A DNA stretch of 64,000 nucleotides, taken from the NCBI GenBank assembly GCA_027924585.1, contig BSBM01000592.1:6864001-6928000 (forward strand), given 5' to 3'. This DNA comes from Larix kaempferi (taxonomy: Eukaryota; Streptophyta; Pinopsida; Pinales; Pinaceae). A model generated the notes under the pieces. The model ran no database searches. It saw only the letters and a list, made by a program, of their open reading frames with translations, and was not told the DNA's origin. A program made the position numbers and the translations under genes. Each line of letters begins with the position of its first letter. Position 1 is the stretch's first letter. This document shows, in pieces, positions 23,856 through 34,458 of the stretch.

Positions 23856-25061
23856 GGCTCTTGTGGTAATAGCTTACCTTGGATTGTCAGAAAACACGTT
23901 TCTTATAACTTCAATAGAATCAAGTGCTTATTACTTTATACTCCAATGCTCCTTTCACTCCATTTCCATACTTCAAAATTCAACACCTAATCATGAAATA
24001 CATCGACTGAAATGTATCCTTTTAAGTGATGAACAAAAAATGTTCCCAAGATTTACTAGAGGACCCAAGGAACTAAGGTTTTGCTAAGCTATTCTTTGTG
24101 TTTTCAAATTGCATAGACCAAGTGGATTCTTGAAGACATTCCTTTGATATTTTCTTGGAAGATTACAATGCCAAATTTCAATAGTGTTAGAGTTTTTGTG
24201 GAAACTTTGGGTGAAGGAGGAATTCTTGGAACAAAGACTTGGTGGAGATAACTTGAAAATTGTAAAGAGAAAGAACTGAGTCTTGAAAGAATTAGATAGT
24301 TTAGGTTTATTAGTAGATGTGACATAAGTATTTGTATGTTCCAAGGAGCTATGGTTTGTTTTTGGTTGGCGACATGAAGAGATCCATGTTGTGGGGTGTT
24401 GATGAATAATGGATTGGAGAAGTGAGATATAGTGTGTCTTTTGGATTGTGAGTTAAGGAGGCAATTGGATGTTGTTCAATGCCACCAAATGCTTTTGAAA
24501 TAAGTTAATATGAAGGCTGAATCCATGTCTCATTAGTTGCAAACATTGATATAATAGGCATAGGCATGGTCATGTCCTAGATGGAATTCTTGTAGTGTAG
24601 CGGAAGATGCCTCCATAAGACAAAAGGTACCTATTATTTGTAAGAGTGTTGCATGTTATTTTAGCCAAAATCACTATGTAATGTTTTTTCCATTGAAGAA
24701 AAAATGGTTTTGGATGTAAATCCAGTCTAATAGTCTTCAAATATAAGTTCATAGATTTTAGACACATTAACATCGATTCTTTGTAATATCTTAGACCCCT
24801 TTCAAGAAAGTGGCTTGAAATTATAAAAGACCACCATATATATACAACCATATTTATCCTTGTACACAACAACAAAAAATATACAGCAAAACAAAATCTG
24901 ATCGTTTATGAAATTGATGAATGGTTTCAACACACATCCGGTTTCAACACACATCTTCACAAAAATGAAGAAGACCAATGATAGGGAAAATATATGAATT
25001 GCCTCTAAGACAGCGTAGTCAAAGTGGAAGGTCTCTAAACTTCGACAATCCCTTAAAATGA
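23856..25061. other. No gene recognised
   Basis: AT-rich sequence with short open frames only. The right end abuts the last exon of the minus-strand SET-type gene, so part may be its 3' flank. Confidence 0.3.
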
Positions 25062-25285
25062 TCAACAAAACACTAACTGCCAAATCACATAAACGCAACC
25101 ACTCTTATTCATAGCAAATTTTGGTTGGAAGTTATTCGTTATGTATTCCCGGCCAAACATTTTCACCATCTGCAATGCTATATATAAAATTGTAGCATAT
25201 GAATAAATTCATTACCATGATTCGAAGCATGATCTTCGATTTGTTTTTGTTCCTCTTCGACATTAAGGGGATATTTGCTTTCCTT
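25062..25285 (-). pseudogene. SET-type gene, last two exons (T and terminal)
   Basis: Exon T is 25216-25285 (acceptor TTTGAG, donor ATG/GTAATG). The terminal exon is 25062-25169 (acceptor TTGCAG). In the phase inherited from exon V they read RRKANIPLMSKRNKNKSKIM, a basic stretch that could serve as a nuclear localisation signal, and then MVKMFGREYITNNF to a TGA at 25062-25064. Exon T is open in a second frame too, so this reading is tentative. Confidence 0.35.
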
Positions 25286-25378
25286 CTCAAAACAGAGTCA
25301 ATATTTTATGTCAACTATTTATAACGAATAGATTGCACAAGTAATAAATATTCATTAAACTATATAGATTTTATATAC

Positions 25379-25515
25379 CTGTGCACTAGATGGATCGGTA
25401 CCAGAAGACTTTGTTTTTCCAAACAAGCTTTTTCAGTGTTCAACAACAACTCCAAACCGTGTTGGAATCCAAGCTTCAAGTCTTCCTCAGTGGGCACTTC
25501 TTTGAATCAGCCGGC
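25379..25515 (-). pseudogene. SET-type gene, exon V
   Basis: Acceptor ATGCAG, donor CAG/GTATAT, 137 bp, in phase with exon W. After a TGA in codon 3 it encodes FKEVPTEEDLKLGFQHGLEL and LLNTEKACLEKQSLLVPI. Confidence 0.5.
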
Positions 25516-25620
25516 CTGCATATTTGCATAACGTCATTAATTTACATTTTGCGGTGCAATAAAATGAAAAATAATTTGCAATTTATTATTTGGATGCATT
25601 ATTGGTTTTTCAAAACTTAC

Positions 25621-25708
25621 AATTTGTACGCCAAATTCAAATAACCACCATGCCCAAGCTTGTGCTAACCAATTTTTTCCAGTCTTTCCTTTGTGGCATT
25701 TGTTGTGT
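25621..25708 (-). pseudogene. SET-type gene, exon W
   Basis: Acceptor GTCAG/ACAC, donor ATT/GTAAGT, 88 bp. It completes the split codon from exon Z and encodes RHNKCHKGKTGKNWLAQAWA then WWLFEFGVQI, open throughout. Trp-rich; not recognised. Confidence 0.55.
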
Positions 25709-25811
25709 CTGACAACCTATGCAAGTGTTGAAATACGTTAGATGTTCCAAATTCGATATAAAAATCAATAATAATAAGGTTTAGAATTACGTTGTTGAAA
25801 GTATTGCATAC

Positions 25812-26109
25812 CTCTCTGTGCCTGGTGTTAGCTTTCCTTCTTTTCTTAGAGCCCTCTCCTTTCCATCTTCCACTAGAGATTTCCACTCTCTTGTTGGAAT
25901 CATCCGAGGGAGATCATACCTAGGGTTCCTTTCTAGGTGAACCCTATATTGGTCTCGGACAATCTTCATATGTTGTCCATCCTTTTTCAGGACCGTGGCT
26001 CGATCGAATGTCTCGTTGCCGAACAGGACAACCAACTGATTAGTGAGCTCATCCATTTTTTGTTTGTCTATCCTACCTTGTGCAGATGGTGGTCCCGAAG
26101 ATATCCAAG
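25812..26109 (-). pseudogene. SET-type gene, exon Z, left copy
   Basis: Beyond the copia element the same exon restarts with a duplicate of 110 bp (26000-26109). It continues through ATVLKKDGQHMKIVRDQYRV, HLERNPRYDLPRMIPTREWK and SLVEDGKERALRKEGKLTPG to donor GAG/GTATGC at 25811. It is highly charged, with helix-like spacing. I do not recognise the domain; the style recalls regions of plant transposase-like proteins, but no diagnostic motif is present. Confidence 0.6.
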
Positions 26110-26712
26110 TGTTAACATTTAATATGCTAAGACAGAAAATAGCAGCATTACATTCCATTTCACAATAATAGCATATATAGGATCACTGAATAAACAACAA
26201 GCATAGCATAAACACAAGAGACACAGATTTATCCTAGGAAACCCTCATGGGGTAGAAAACCCAGTAAAGCTTCCTCAATATAGATGACCAGCAATATACA
26301 AAGATGCAAACTCTGAGCATAAGCTCCTTCTTCTCCATAGCAGACCTCTCCTCGACAAGTGCGTCATTCTCAAGTGAGTGAGTGTGGAAACTGAGGAATA
26401 CACCTCCTCTATTTATACACTACTCCGACTTATCTTTTACACAAAACATGTAGGCTCGTATTTAACCAATGGGTTAAATACCCCACTACAACTGACTGGG
26501 CCGACCCCTCTAGGGTGGTCTAATAACCCTTTGACCCACATAACACATACAGGGCCGACCCCCACTAGGGAAGTCTAATAACCCGAGTTACCACATTCCG
26601 ACGGAGGAATAAACATCTCCGGATATACAATAAGATTTTCAAGGAGGAATGAAACATCTCCAGAATAATAAAGTACAAATATAATATTCTTTGAAGTTAC
26701 AATATCTCAACA
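26110..26712 (-). repeat. 3' LTR of copia copy 1 (complete, 603 bp)
   Basis: On the plus strand the LTR runs TGTTAACATTTAAT to ATCTCAACA. A minus-strand TATA box (TATAAATA) is at 26410-26417. The polypurine tract TAAGGGGGAG (minus strand) adjoins at 26713-26722. Confidence 0.9.
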
Positions 26713-26939
26713 CTCCCCCTTAACGAGAAGGATATTATAATAGCATCTGCACGAGCAAGGAGTCATCAACATCATACATGATACATCTATAAATCATTGG
26801 AAGCTTTCTCAACATCATCAGTAACTCAAGCAGTTACTGGAACATCTTCAATACTTGAACATCAACATCTTCAGTACTGAGTCTTCATCTTCTGCTGCAC
26901 TCGAACAACTACAGCAACATCAATATCTGAATCCTCACG

Positions 26940-27270
26940 ATCGTTAGCATCGTCATCACATGATCATCAGTGTCGTCATCACACAATCATCAGCATCGTC
27001 ATCACACGATCAACATCGTCGTCTAGATCAACACGATCAGCATCGTCACATCATATCGATCTACAGCATCTGGATCATCTCGATCTACAGCATCTGGATC
27101 ATCTCGATCTACAGAATCTAAATCATCTCGATCTACAACATCTAGATCATCTCGATCTACAACATCTAGATCATCTCGATCTACAACATCTGGATCATCT
27201 CGATCTACAGCATCTGGATCATCTCGATCTACAGCATCTGGATCATCTCAATCTACAACATAAGTATCCT
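26940..27270. repeat. Short tandem repeats in copia copy 1 (24-bp unit)
   Basis: CATCTGGATCATCTCGATCT plus ACAG (24 bp) is repeated about eight times from 27066. It is preceded by CATCAGCATCGTCATCAC-like repeats from 26940. Confidence 0.85.
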
Positions 27271-27292
27271 CAACCATACAAGTACATTAATC

Positions 27293-27440
27293 AATACATG
27301 TATCATCAAAAGTATGTATTCTCACCAATACATCTATCATCAAAACATGTATTCTTACTAATACATATATCATCAAAAGCATGTATTCTCACTAATACAT
27401 CTATCATCAAAAGCATGTATTCTCACTAATACATCTATCA
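27293..27440. repeat. 34-bp tandem repeat in copia copy 1
   Basis: About four units of AATACATCTATCATCAAAAG plus CATGTATTCTCACT. Confidence 0.8.
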
Positions 27441-27499
27441 ATACAAGTATCCACACCGATACAAGTGTACACAACAGGAGCATACCCTGCAACACACAT

Positions 27500-28130
27500 G
27501 ATCCAATTACGGGATGGTCAATCCCTCTCACTTTAGGACATAGGTCCAAGGATGATACAATCCTGATCCAGTTATGGGATGATCAATCCCTCTAAATTTA
27601 AGACATCTCTCATGTCTATGGACGATGCAATCCAGATCAACTTATAGGATGATCAATCCTTATCCTTTTAAGACACCTCACCATGTCTAGAGACGATGCA
27701 ATCCCGAATCAACTTACAGGATGATTAGTCCTTATCACTTTAAGACACCTTAACATGTCTAGGGACGATGCAATCCCAATCTACTTACAGGATGATTAGT
27801 CATTATCACTTTAAGACACCTCACCATGTCTAGGGACGATGCAATCCCAATCTACTTACAGGATGATTAGTCCTTATCACTTTAAGACACCTCACCATGT
27901 CTAGGGACGATGCAATCCCAATCTACTTACAGGATGATTAGTCCTTATCACTTTAAGACACCTCACCATGTCTAGGGACGATGCAATCCCAATCTACTTA
28001 CAGGATGATTAGTCGTTATCACTTTAAGACACCTCACCATGTCTAGGGACGATTCAATCCCAATCTACTTACAGGATGATTAGTCCTTATCACTTTAAGA
28101 CAAGTCTCATGTCTAGGGACGATGCAATCC
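27500..28130. repeat. 71-bp tandem repeat in copia copy 1
   Basis: Units containing GGATGATTAGTCCTTATC and TCTAGGGACGATGCAATCCC recur every 71 bp (27761, 27832, 27903, 27974, 28045). The first units are more diverged. About eight copies. Confidence 0.9.
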
Positions 28131-28134
28131 CATC

Positions 28135-28535
28135 ATGTACATTTTGAACCCAGTTCATGGACGATGCAGTCCTCACGTACATTTTGAACCCAGTTCATGG
28201 ACGATGCAGTCCTCACATACATTTTGAACCCAGTTCATGGACGATGCAGTCCTCACGTACATTTTGAACCCAGTTCATGGACGATGCAGTCCTCACGTAC
28301 ATTTTGAACCCAGTTCATGGATGATGCAGTCCTCACGTACATTTTGAACCCAGTTCATGGACGATGCAGTCCTCACATACATTTTGAACCCAGTTCATGG
28401 ACGATGCAGTCCTAACGTACATTTTGAACCCATTTCATGGATGATGCAGTCCTCACGTACATTTTGAACCCAGTTCATGGAGGATGCAGTCCTCACGTAC
28501 ATTTTGAACCTAGTTCAGGGACGATGCAGTCCTAT
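28135..28535. repeat. 40-bp tandem repeat in copia copy 1
   Basis: Units of TACATTTTGAACCCAGTTCA plus TGGACGATGCAGTCCTCACG recur every 40 bp, about ten times, nearly identical. No unique spacers lie between units. Confidence 0.9.
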
Positions 28536-28919
28536 CTTCAATTTTCGGAGACATCAGTCTACGACTCAATTCTGGGACCGAGATCCGGGGAAGATGCAAT
28601 CCCCTACCTGTTCATTCAGGACTTCATTCTCGGAGACATCATGTCTACGGCTCTCTTTAGGACTGAAGTCCAGGGATGATCCAATCCTCTCATGTCCACC
28701 AAGGACTTCATTTTTGAAGACATACATCTACGACTCTCTTTAGAACAAGTGTTCAAGGATGATACAATCCCTCTTCTTTCTCGGAGACACTTGTCTACGG
28801 CTCACTTTAGAACTTGTGTTCAAGGATGATGCAATCCTCACATGTGTTCTCATCAATTTACTATCGATCCTAGGAACCCATACAGAACCTGATTCACACT
28901 TCTTCTTTAATTACACCAT

Positions 28920-28970
28920 TAAGAGAATGGTCTTATCTAGCCACTTGGAGCAAACATCTCATCATGATCC
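28920..28970 (-). pseudogene. RT stub in copia copy 1
   Basis: The minus strand reads DHDEMFAPSG, the remnant of the copia RT motif (Y)DETFAPVAK, then stops. The same stub occurs in copy 2 (51610-51670), where RNase H still follows. Sequence upstream on the minus strand is leader, not integrase. Confidence 0.5.
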
Positions 28971-31746
28971 TCTTCCTCTTTCTAAGAGAATCTTCTAGAC
29001 ACAAGCCTTCTATAGTGTGTTTGATTTGAAAATCTTTTTTTTTTTTATGTTGAACATCCATCGCTTGTTCAGTGTTCATCATTCATCATGATCTTTCCTA
29101 CAAATCAAAATTAAGTACATGATTAGTTATACTTCATAATCATCAAATCATATTGACATGATAACCTATTATGCATACAGATATCATTTACATAGTTATG
29201 CAACTATTTTGACCAATACTTTGGCACAACACTTTCCCATATCCTGTATGCATACAGTGGCTATCTAGATGCCTTCCATCTCTACCAGAACATACTATCG
29301 AGAGTGTGCACAGCTCTCAGCATGTCAGCAAAGAGGTTTCATTCTAGACAAGCAACAATGGAATGTTTGTCTAACTTACCAATCATATGCATATTAGTAG
29401 TATACTGTTCAATGCTCTATGAATGTTTACACTCAGCATCATATATTCTAGGAATACAAATATGCATACAAGCAATATCATTTACTATTTCAAATAACAA
29501 CTCAAATACTTATCTTTTATGTTTGTGTGGTTGCCTCTCGTTTGATCTTCTATATGTCTTTTGAACTTCTATTCATTTTGTACCACTGTGCATGCTCAAG
29601 TGTGCACTAGTGTCATCATCATGATCTCATACACAAACATACATTCATTAGTATATTCTCATATTATCAAAATATTCTAATTCTAAATAATCTTGAATAT
29701 GTATAGTCATGATCATTAGCATTCATGGTTTCAAGGAAGTCTTCTTTTACTCATGCATATTCTTGTTTGATCATAGTACTCTTTTGGTTAATTAAATCAT
29801 CAAGATAAGAGACATAATATGCATAAGCCCTTGATTACTAACTTTATGAATAAGCATAACCAATCATACCAAGTATACTTATATAAGGGATCCTAACACA
29901 AGGTAAGATTCTAACTTGACATAGGAAAACATACCTGGATTAGTAAACCTGCTTAGTTATGTACAACATACCTAAACAATCTCTTCAATGATTTAGAGAT
30001 CCTGAGCTAGAACCTGCATGTCTCATAGGTTAAGCATAATATAACAAAGTCATACATACCTCGTAAGTAGAACAAAGATTATGGATGAGTCTTTGTCCTC
30101 ATGTTGTCATGGTCATGGAACTTGATTTGTCTTTCGTGATGTACCTGTATCTTGTTAGCAGACAACATCAGCCTCACACAACACCATAATGAATTAGTAC
30201 AATCATATAGCCCTAATCAATGAATGTCTTCAATCATTCACATGCATTCATACTGTTAACATTAATCAAGATTGTACTAATAAATAATATGAAGACAAAC
30301 ACATTATGAATTTAATCAAGAATCAGATTTCTAGACATACTTGAACTTCCTTAAGTCATACCAGTTGAGACTTCTTGTAGTCTTCTTATGTAAGGCCTTA
30401 GCCTCAACTCCCCCTGAAACTTGATCTGGAGCTTGATTAGGGTTTGCTAGAGAAACCCTAAAAATTCAATCTTTGACTTTCACACTTCTGAATGGATGGA
30501 AGGATGTGTCTTGCTGAGTTGATCAAACTAGCATACTTCAATTTTGAAATCTCCAAAATTTGACCCCTCAAAATTGCCTTCGAAACTTCTGGATCTTCTG
30601 GACAGGATCCCGAACTAGGGTTTAATGAAGACCACCCTTCTGCCCAATCAAAAGGTTAAATCCAAGGCTCTAAACTCTTATTTTTTGAGGAGCTTCCAGC
30701 CATGGTTACAGACTTCAAAAATTCCAACTTTTGCTGAAGCCCTGATTTTCCATCTTTCTGATCAAAATCCCGAACTGGGGTTTGATCAAGCCCGGTCTTC
30801 TACCCAACCAAAAAATTCGATCTTGGACTCTAAATTTCGATTTTCCTGAGTAGCATTCAGCCGTGGATTCTGATTCCAAAAATTCTAACTTTCTCCGAAA
30901 CCCTAAATTCCGGAAGCCATGAATGAAGGTGCTCCAAAAATAATTCTGTTTTGACAGAAATATGTACCTGATTGTTTCTGCTGTAACTCCGAAATTTTTG
31001 CTCCCCAAGGTCTGAAATTTTTTTTTGTGGTAGCCTGACCTGTCATCTTTCCAACTCAACAGGTCTGACCTCAATTGGATTTTCTGAGAGAGAGTTATGC
31101 CAAGTGTCGCAACGTGGCCTGTTTATGGGATAAAACAGGAGAGCGAACTTGTACGGCGTGCCACGTGTCACTAGTTCAACTTCGATCTCTGAAAACGTTT
31201 CTTGAGATAGTACAGTCTGTGTACTACCTGTCACTTTTTACGAAATTTCATTTGGAGCTTCCTAGCTCAAGTTATTCCAAGTGTCGCAATGTGACCTGTT
31301 TATGGGATAAAACAAGAGAGCAAACTTGTACGGCGTTCCACGTGTCACTGGTTCAACTTCGGCCTCTGAAAACGTTTTCTAAGATAGTACAGTCTGTGTA
31401 CTACCTGTCACTTTTTACGAAATTTCATTTGGAGCTTCCTATCCTAGGTTAGGACCTTTTTTCCTAGGTCACCTGATTTTGACTGAGATCTGGAAGAGGC
31501 AGAAACCCTAACTTGTACTGATCATAAATTACAAAGTACAACGAATATGAGGGTGCCCTTTGGACACAAGATACCTGGAGATGTTATGTATGACATGTAA
31601 AGGTTTCCGATCCTGAAAATTCCCCAAAATGTATTTATGGTAAAAGTTACACGATGACTGGTTTTTTCTATATAAAACCCTAACCTTCAAATTGTCATAA
31701 GTAAAGCAAGTGTCGTAAGTGCCATACATTGCCTTCCTTCAGGTTA
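28971..31746 (-). other. Leader of copia copy 1, no gag found
   Basis: No gag, protease or integrase motif is visible on either strand. The region contains a roughly 170-bp direct repeat (TCCCGAACTxGGGTTT at 30608 and 30778) and a 177-bp tandem duplication (31092-31445). The part at 29000-30180 matches copy 2 at 51730-52760. Confidence 0.6.
31092..31445. repeat. 177-bp tandem duplication in the leader
   Basis: CAAGTGTCGCAACGTGG recurs 177 bp apart (31101 and 31278), followed by the same TTGTACGGCG, CACGTGTCACT and TACGAAATTTCATTTGGAGC. Because 177 is 59 codons, a 125-codon frame runs through both copies. No domain is seen. Confidence 0.85.
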
Positions 31747-31758
31747 GCTCTGATACCA
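31747..31758 (-). promoter_or_regulatory. Primer-binding site, initiator Met-tRNA (minus strand)
   Basis: The plus strand reads GCTCTGATACCA, the complement of TGGTATCAGAGC, abutting the LTR. Confidence 0.9.
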
Positions 31759-32335
31759 TGTTAACATTTAATATGATAAGACAGAAAATAGAAGCATTAC
31801 ATTCCATTTCACAATAATAGCATATATAGGATCACTGAAGAAACAACAAGCATAGCATAAACACAAGAGACACAGATTTATCCTGGGAAACCCTCATGGG
31901 GTAGAAAACCCAGTAAAGCTTCCTCAATATAGATGACCAGCAATATACAAAGATACAAACTCTGAGCATAATCTCCTTCTTCTCCATAGAAGACCTATCC
32001 TCCACAAGTGCACCATTCTCAAGTGAGTGAGTGTGTAAAATGAGGAATACACCTCCTCTATTTATACACTACTCCGACTTATCTTTTACAAAAAACATGT
32101 AGGCTTGTATTTAACCAATGGGTTAAATACCCCACTACAATTGACTGGGCCGACCCCTCTGCCGACCCCTCTAGGGTGGTCTAATAACCCTTTGACCCAC
32201 ATAACACATACAGGGCCGACCCCCACTAGGGAAGTCTAATAACCCGAGTTACCACATTCCGACAGAGGAATAAACATATCCGGATATACAATAAGATTTT
32301 CAAGGAGGAATGAAACATCTCCAGAATAATAAAGT
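31759..32335 (-). repeat. 5' LTR of copia copy 1 (outer end truncated)
   Basis: It matches the 3' LTR from TGTTAACATTTAAT to AATAATAAAGT. The outer 38 bp are absent and exon sequence follows directly. It has an internal 12-bp duplication (GCCGACCCCTCT twice near 32150-32173). TATAAATA (minus strand) is at 32059-32066. Confidence 0.85.
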
Positions 32336-32482
32336 TCGATCGAATGTCTCATTGCTGAACAGGCCAACCAACTGATTAGTGAGCTCATCCATTTTTCGTT
32401 TGTCTATCCTACCTTGTGTAGATGGTGGTCCCGAAGATATCCAAGGAAAAGCCATTTAGATGTTTATAAAAAGCATCATTTC
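32336..32482 (-). pseudogene. SET-type gene, exon Z, right copy (cut by copia element)
   Basis: Acceptor TTTTGCAG is at 32483. The exon encodes WISSGPPSTQGRIDKRKMDE then LTNQLVGLFSNETFDR and is then cut by the truncated LTR at 32335. Its last 110 bp (32336-32445) recur beyond the other end of the element at 26000-26109. An in-frame stop lies in the first codons. Confidence 0.55.
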
Positions 32483-32565
32483 CTGCAAAACGATCATGCC
32501 ATGATCATAATTAGTTGAAAAAAAATGTTTTATCAGGATATTACAATCAAATTATAAACACTAAC

Positions 32566-32942
32566 TTGATCAACGTATAATTTCCTGGGATCTTCTCTAT
32601 ATTTATTGGAATGAGATCTTCATCCACCAAAAATGTTATCTCGATTGTACCTATGCTAGTGACACGGGAAGATCCAGGAAATGTAGCTTCACCAATATGA
32701 ATACTAGGAGGCTCGGTGTTGACCCCTTCTTTTGGACGATTTGGTGTGCATATGTCACTAGCTGCCGGTGCACTCACAACTGGCATCTGGGGTGTTGTGG
32801 GATGTGTTGCCGATTTTTCAGTCGACAACAATGGAAAATGACTCGATGCACGTGGAGTCGTTTGCTGATGATGTGACGTCTCTCCACGAGCATCACTGGG
32901 GCCAACACCACCTTGACCACTAGTGTGTGGTCACAGAAAATC
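32566..32942 (-). pseudogene. SET-type gene, Ser/Thr/Pro/Gln-rich exon
   Basis: Acceptor TTTACAG, donor CAA/GTTAGT. It encodes TSGQGGVGPSDARGETSHHQ, then a Pro/Thr-rich stretch and an ordered end (SIGTIEITFLVDEDLIPINI). A TGA in codon 4 interrupts it. The first part resembles the repeat exons (QGG..P...HHQQTTPRASS). Confidence 0.55.
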
Positions 32943-33044
32943 CTGTAAATACAAACCACATTTTATAAGTTCACTATCATATAAAATTCAAAATTATAAA
33001 GTTATAAATGAATTTATATTATGATTCAAGATTCCACAACTTAC

Positions 33045-33271
33045 TTGCAAGGCTTGAGATCTCTTATTCAACACTTCAACCCTGGCTTTAATCTCTTCTG
33101 TCTACGGAATTTCGAATAGCAGGCAAATGATGCACTAATTTTTTTCAAGGTCTTCTCTATCACCTTAACTGGGTCTAGAGCTGAACCAATTATTTCAGCA
33201 TCGACCAACAACTCATCCACTTCAAAAGCTATTGATCGCCGTGATGTTGTTTCATACAATGAATCATTGGT
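33045..33271 (-). pseudogene. SET-type gene, helical exon
   Basis: Acceptor TTCCAG, donor CAA/GTAAGT. It begins TNDSLYETTSRRSIAFEVDE and runs through a probable helix (ELLVDAEIIG, KVIEKTLKKISASF). A one-base frameshift leads to TEEIKARVEVLNKRSQALQ. Allowing for the shift, it is again phase 0-0. Likely coiled-coil; function unknown. Confidence 0.55.
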
Positions 33272-33383
33272 CTGGAACAAAAATATATAAAACACTACTG
33301 AGTTTTATCATGATAGATTCCTAAAATTATATTAACAAAACATATCTATCATGATAGATTCCTAAAATTACAACTATGTTTAC

Positions 33384-33446
33384 CTGATGCCTGGATGATG
33401 GTGTCGTCTGATCCACAGCTGGGGACTTTCCCTGATCATCTGGCCC
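33384..33446 (-). pseudogene. Repeat exon R1 (21 codons)
   Basis: 63 bp, phase 0-0, encoding GPDDQGKSPAVDQTTPSSRH then Q. Acceptor TTTGTAG, donor CAG/GTAAAC. It resembles R6 (DQGKS...TTSSR). Confidence 0.6.
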
Positions 33447-33561
33447 CTACAAAAAAAAGTATAAAACATTATCATAATGAAACCAATATACACACAAAAA
33501 ATACATAACAAAATAAACATTATGCTACATATTATATTGGTACAATTCCAATGAATTATAC

Positions 33562-33654
33562 CTGTTGCCTCAAGGATCCCGATCCACTCATCGGATCAAT
33601 GGTTAGAGGTGACCTGCCCCAATCTACTAATAGGGAGGTGCCCCTTACAAAACC
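33562..33654 (-). pseudogene. Repeat exon R2 (31 codons)
   Basis: 93 bp, phase 0-0, starting GFVRGTSLLVDWGRSPLTID and ending GSLRQQ. Acceptor TATTCAG, donor CAG/GTATAA. It shares its beginning with R4, with about ten extra codons. Confidence 0.6.
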
Positions 33655-33767
33655 CTGAATAAAAAATATAGAACAAATCACCTAAATGAATCCAAAATAC
33701 TCAATGAAACAATATAATAACAAAACATTTTGACGTATTTAAATTGTACAATTACAATCAGGTTTAC

Positions 33768-33825
33768 CTGTTGCCTCGATGCCGCTGTCATCTGATCAAC
33801 ATCGGGGTGGCTTCCCCGATCAACA
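33768..33825 (-). pseudogene. Repeat exon R3 (damaged)
   Basis: 58 bp, close to R5 in sequence (VDRGSHPDVDQMTAASRQQ in the original frame). Its acceptor region GATGCAAAG has changed, so the phase is lost by two bases. Donor CAG/GTAAAC is intact. Confidence 0.55.
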
Positions 33826-33939
33826 CTTTGCATCAAATATATATAACAATATATAAACCAAACAAATATACTCATGAAAAAACACAGCAAAAAAAAACTA
33901 TTCTTCATATTATATTTTTACTATTACAAAGATGTATAC

Positions 33940-34002
33940 TTGTTGTCTCGAGGCAGGTCTGGTATGATCTATTGATACAGAGGTGCCCCTTACAAAACCG
34001 AC
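33940..34002 (-). pseudogene. Repeat exon R4 (21 codons)
   Basis: 63 bp, phase 0-0, encoding VGFVRGTSVSIDHTRPASRQ then Q. Acceptor GATGCAG, donor CAA/GTATAC. Confidence 0.6.
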
Positions 34003-34118
34003 CTGCATCAAAAAAATAGAACAAATTACCTAAACGAAACCAAAATACTCACTGAAACATTAATATAATAAGAAAACATTTTGACATATTTAAATTGTAC
34101 AATTACAATCAGATTTAG

Positions 34119-34178
34119 CTGTTGCCCCAAGGCTACTGTCGTCTGATCAACAGCTAAGTGGTTTCCCCGATCAACGTT
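34119..34178 (-). pseudogene. Repeat exon R5 (20 codons)
   Basis: 60 bp, phase 0-0, encoding NVDRGNHLAVDQTTVALGQQ. Acceptor GATGCAG. The donor is mutated: CAG/CTAAAT where sister exon R3 has CAG/GTAAAC. Confidence 0.6.
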
Positions 34179-34292
34179 CTGCATCAAATATAGATAACAT
34201 TATATAAACCAAACTAATATACTAATGAAAAAACAAAGCAAAAAAAAAACTCTTTTTTCTTATTATATTTTTACTATTACAAAGATGTATAC

Positions 34293-34358
34293 TTGCTCCC
34301 TCGAGGAAGTTGTACTCCTCTGACCATCTATTGGTCGGGATTTTCCCTGATCACTAGC
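34293..34358 (-). pseudogene. Repeat exon R6 (22 codons)
   Basis: 66 bp, phase 0-0, encoding ASDQGKSRPIDGQRSTTSSR then EQ. Acceptor TTCGCAG, donor CAA/GTATAC. First unit of the short-exon row after the SET exon. Confidence 0.6.
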
Positions 34359-34458
34359 CTGCGAAGTAAGTATAGCAAATTTAAACAAAATAAACTAACG
34401 AAATATCCTTAAAATGTTAAATTCATTAATAAAAGGTTGGGTAAATTGTTAGATGTAC

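Larger units (their letters stand above)
26110..32335 (-). mobile_element. Non-autonomous copia-type element (copy 1) inside exon Z
   Basis: The element is on the minus strand: 5' LTR at right (31759-32335, outer 38 bp missing), Met-tRNA primer site (31747-31758), a 2.8-kb leader without gag, a stub of RT (28920-28970), a tandem-repeat region, polypurine tract (26713-26722) and complete 3' LTR (26110-26712). No gag, protease, integrase, catalytic RT or RNase H is present. The flanks are a 110-bp duplication rather than a 5-bp one. The LTRs differ at roughly a dozen places in their first 300 bp, so the insertion is not recent. Confidence 0.85.

Noticed and set aside
25666-25716. Exon W starting at CATAG/GTTGTC (25716)
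   Set aside because: That acceptor leads to a stop at once in the phase coming from exon Z. The CAG acceptor at 25709 keeps the frame and opens the whole exon.
28135-28535. CRISPR-like array of regular 40-bp repeats
   Set aside because: Units are contiguous with no unique spacers, inside a plant copia-type element, with no cas genes. It is a plain tandem repeat.
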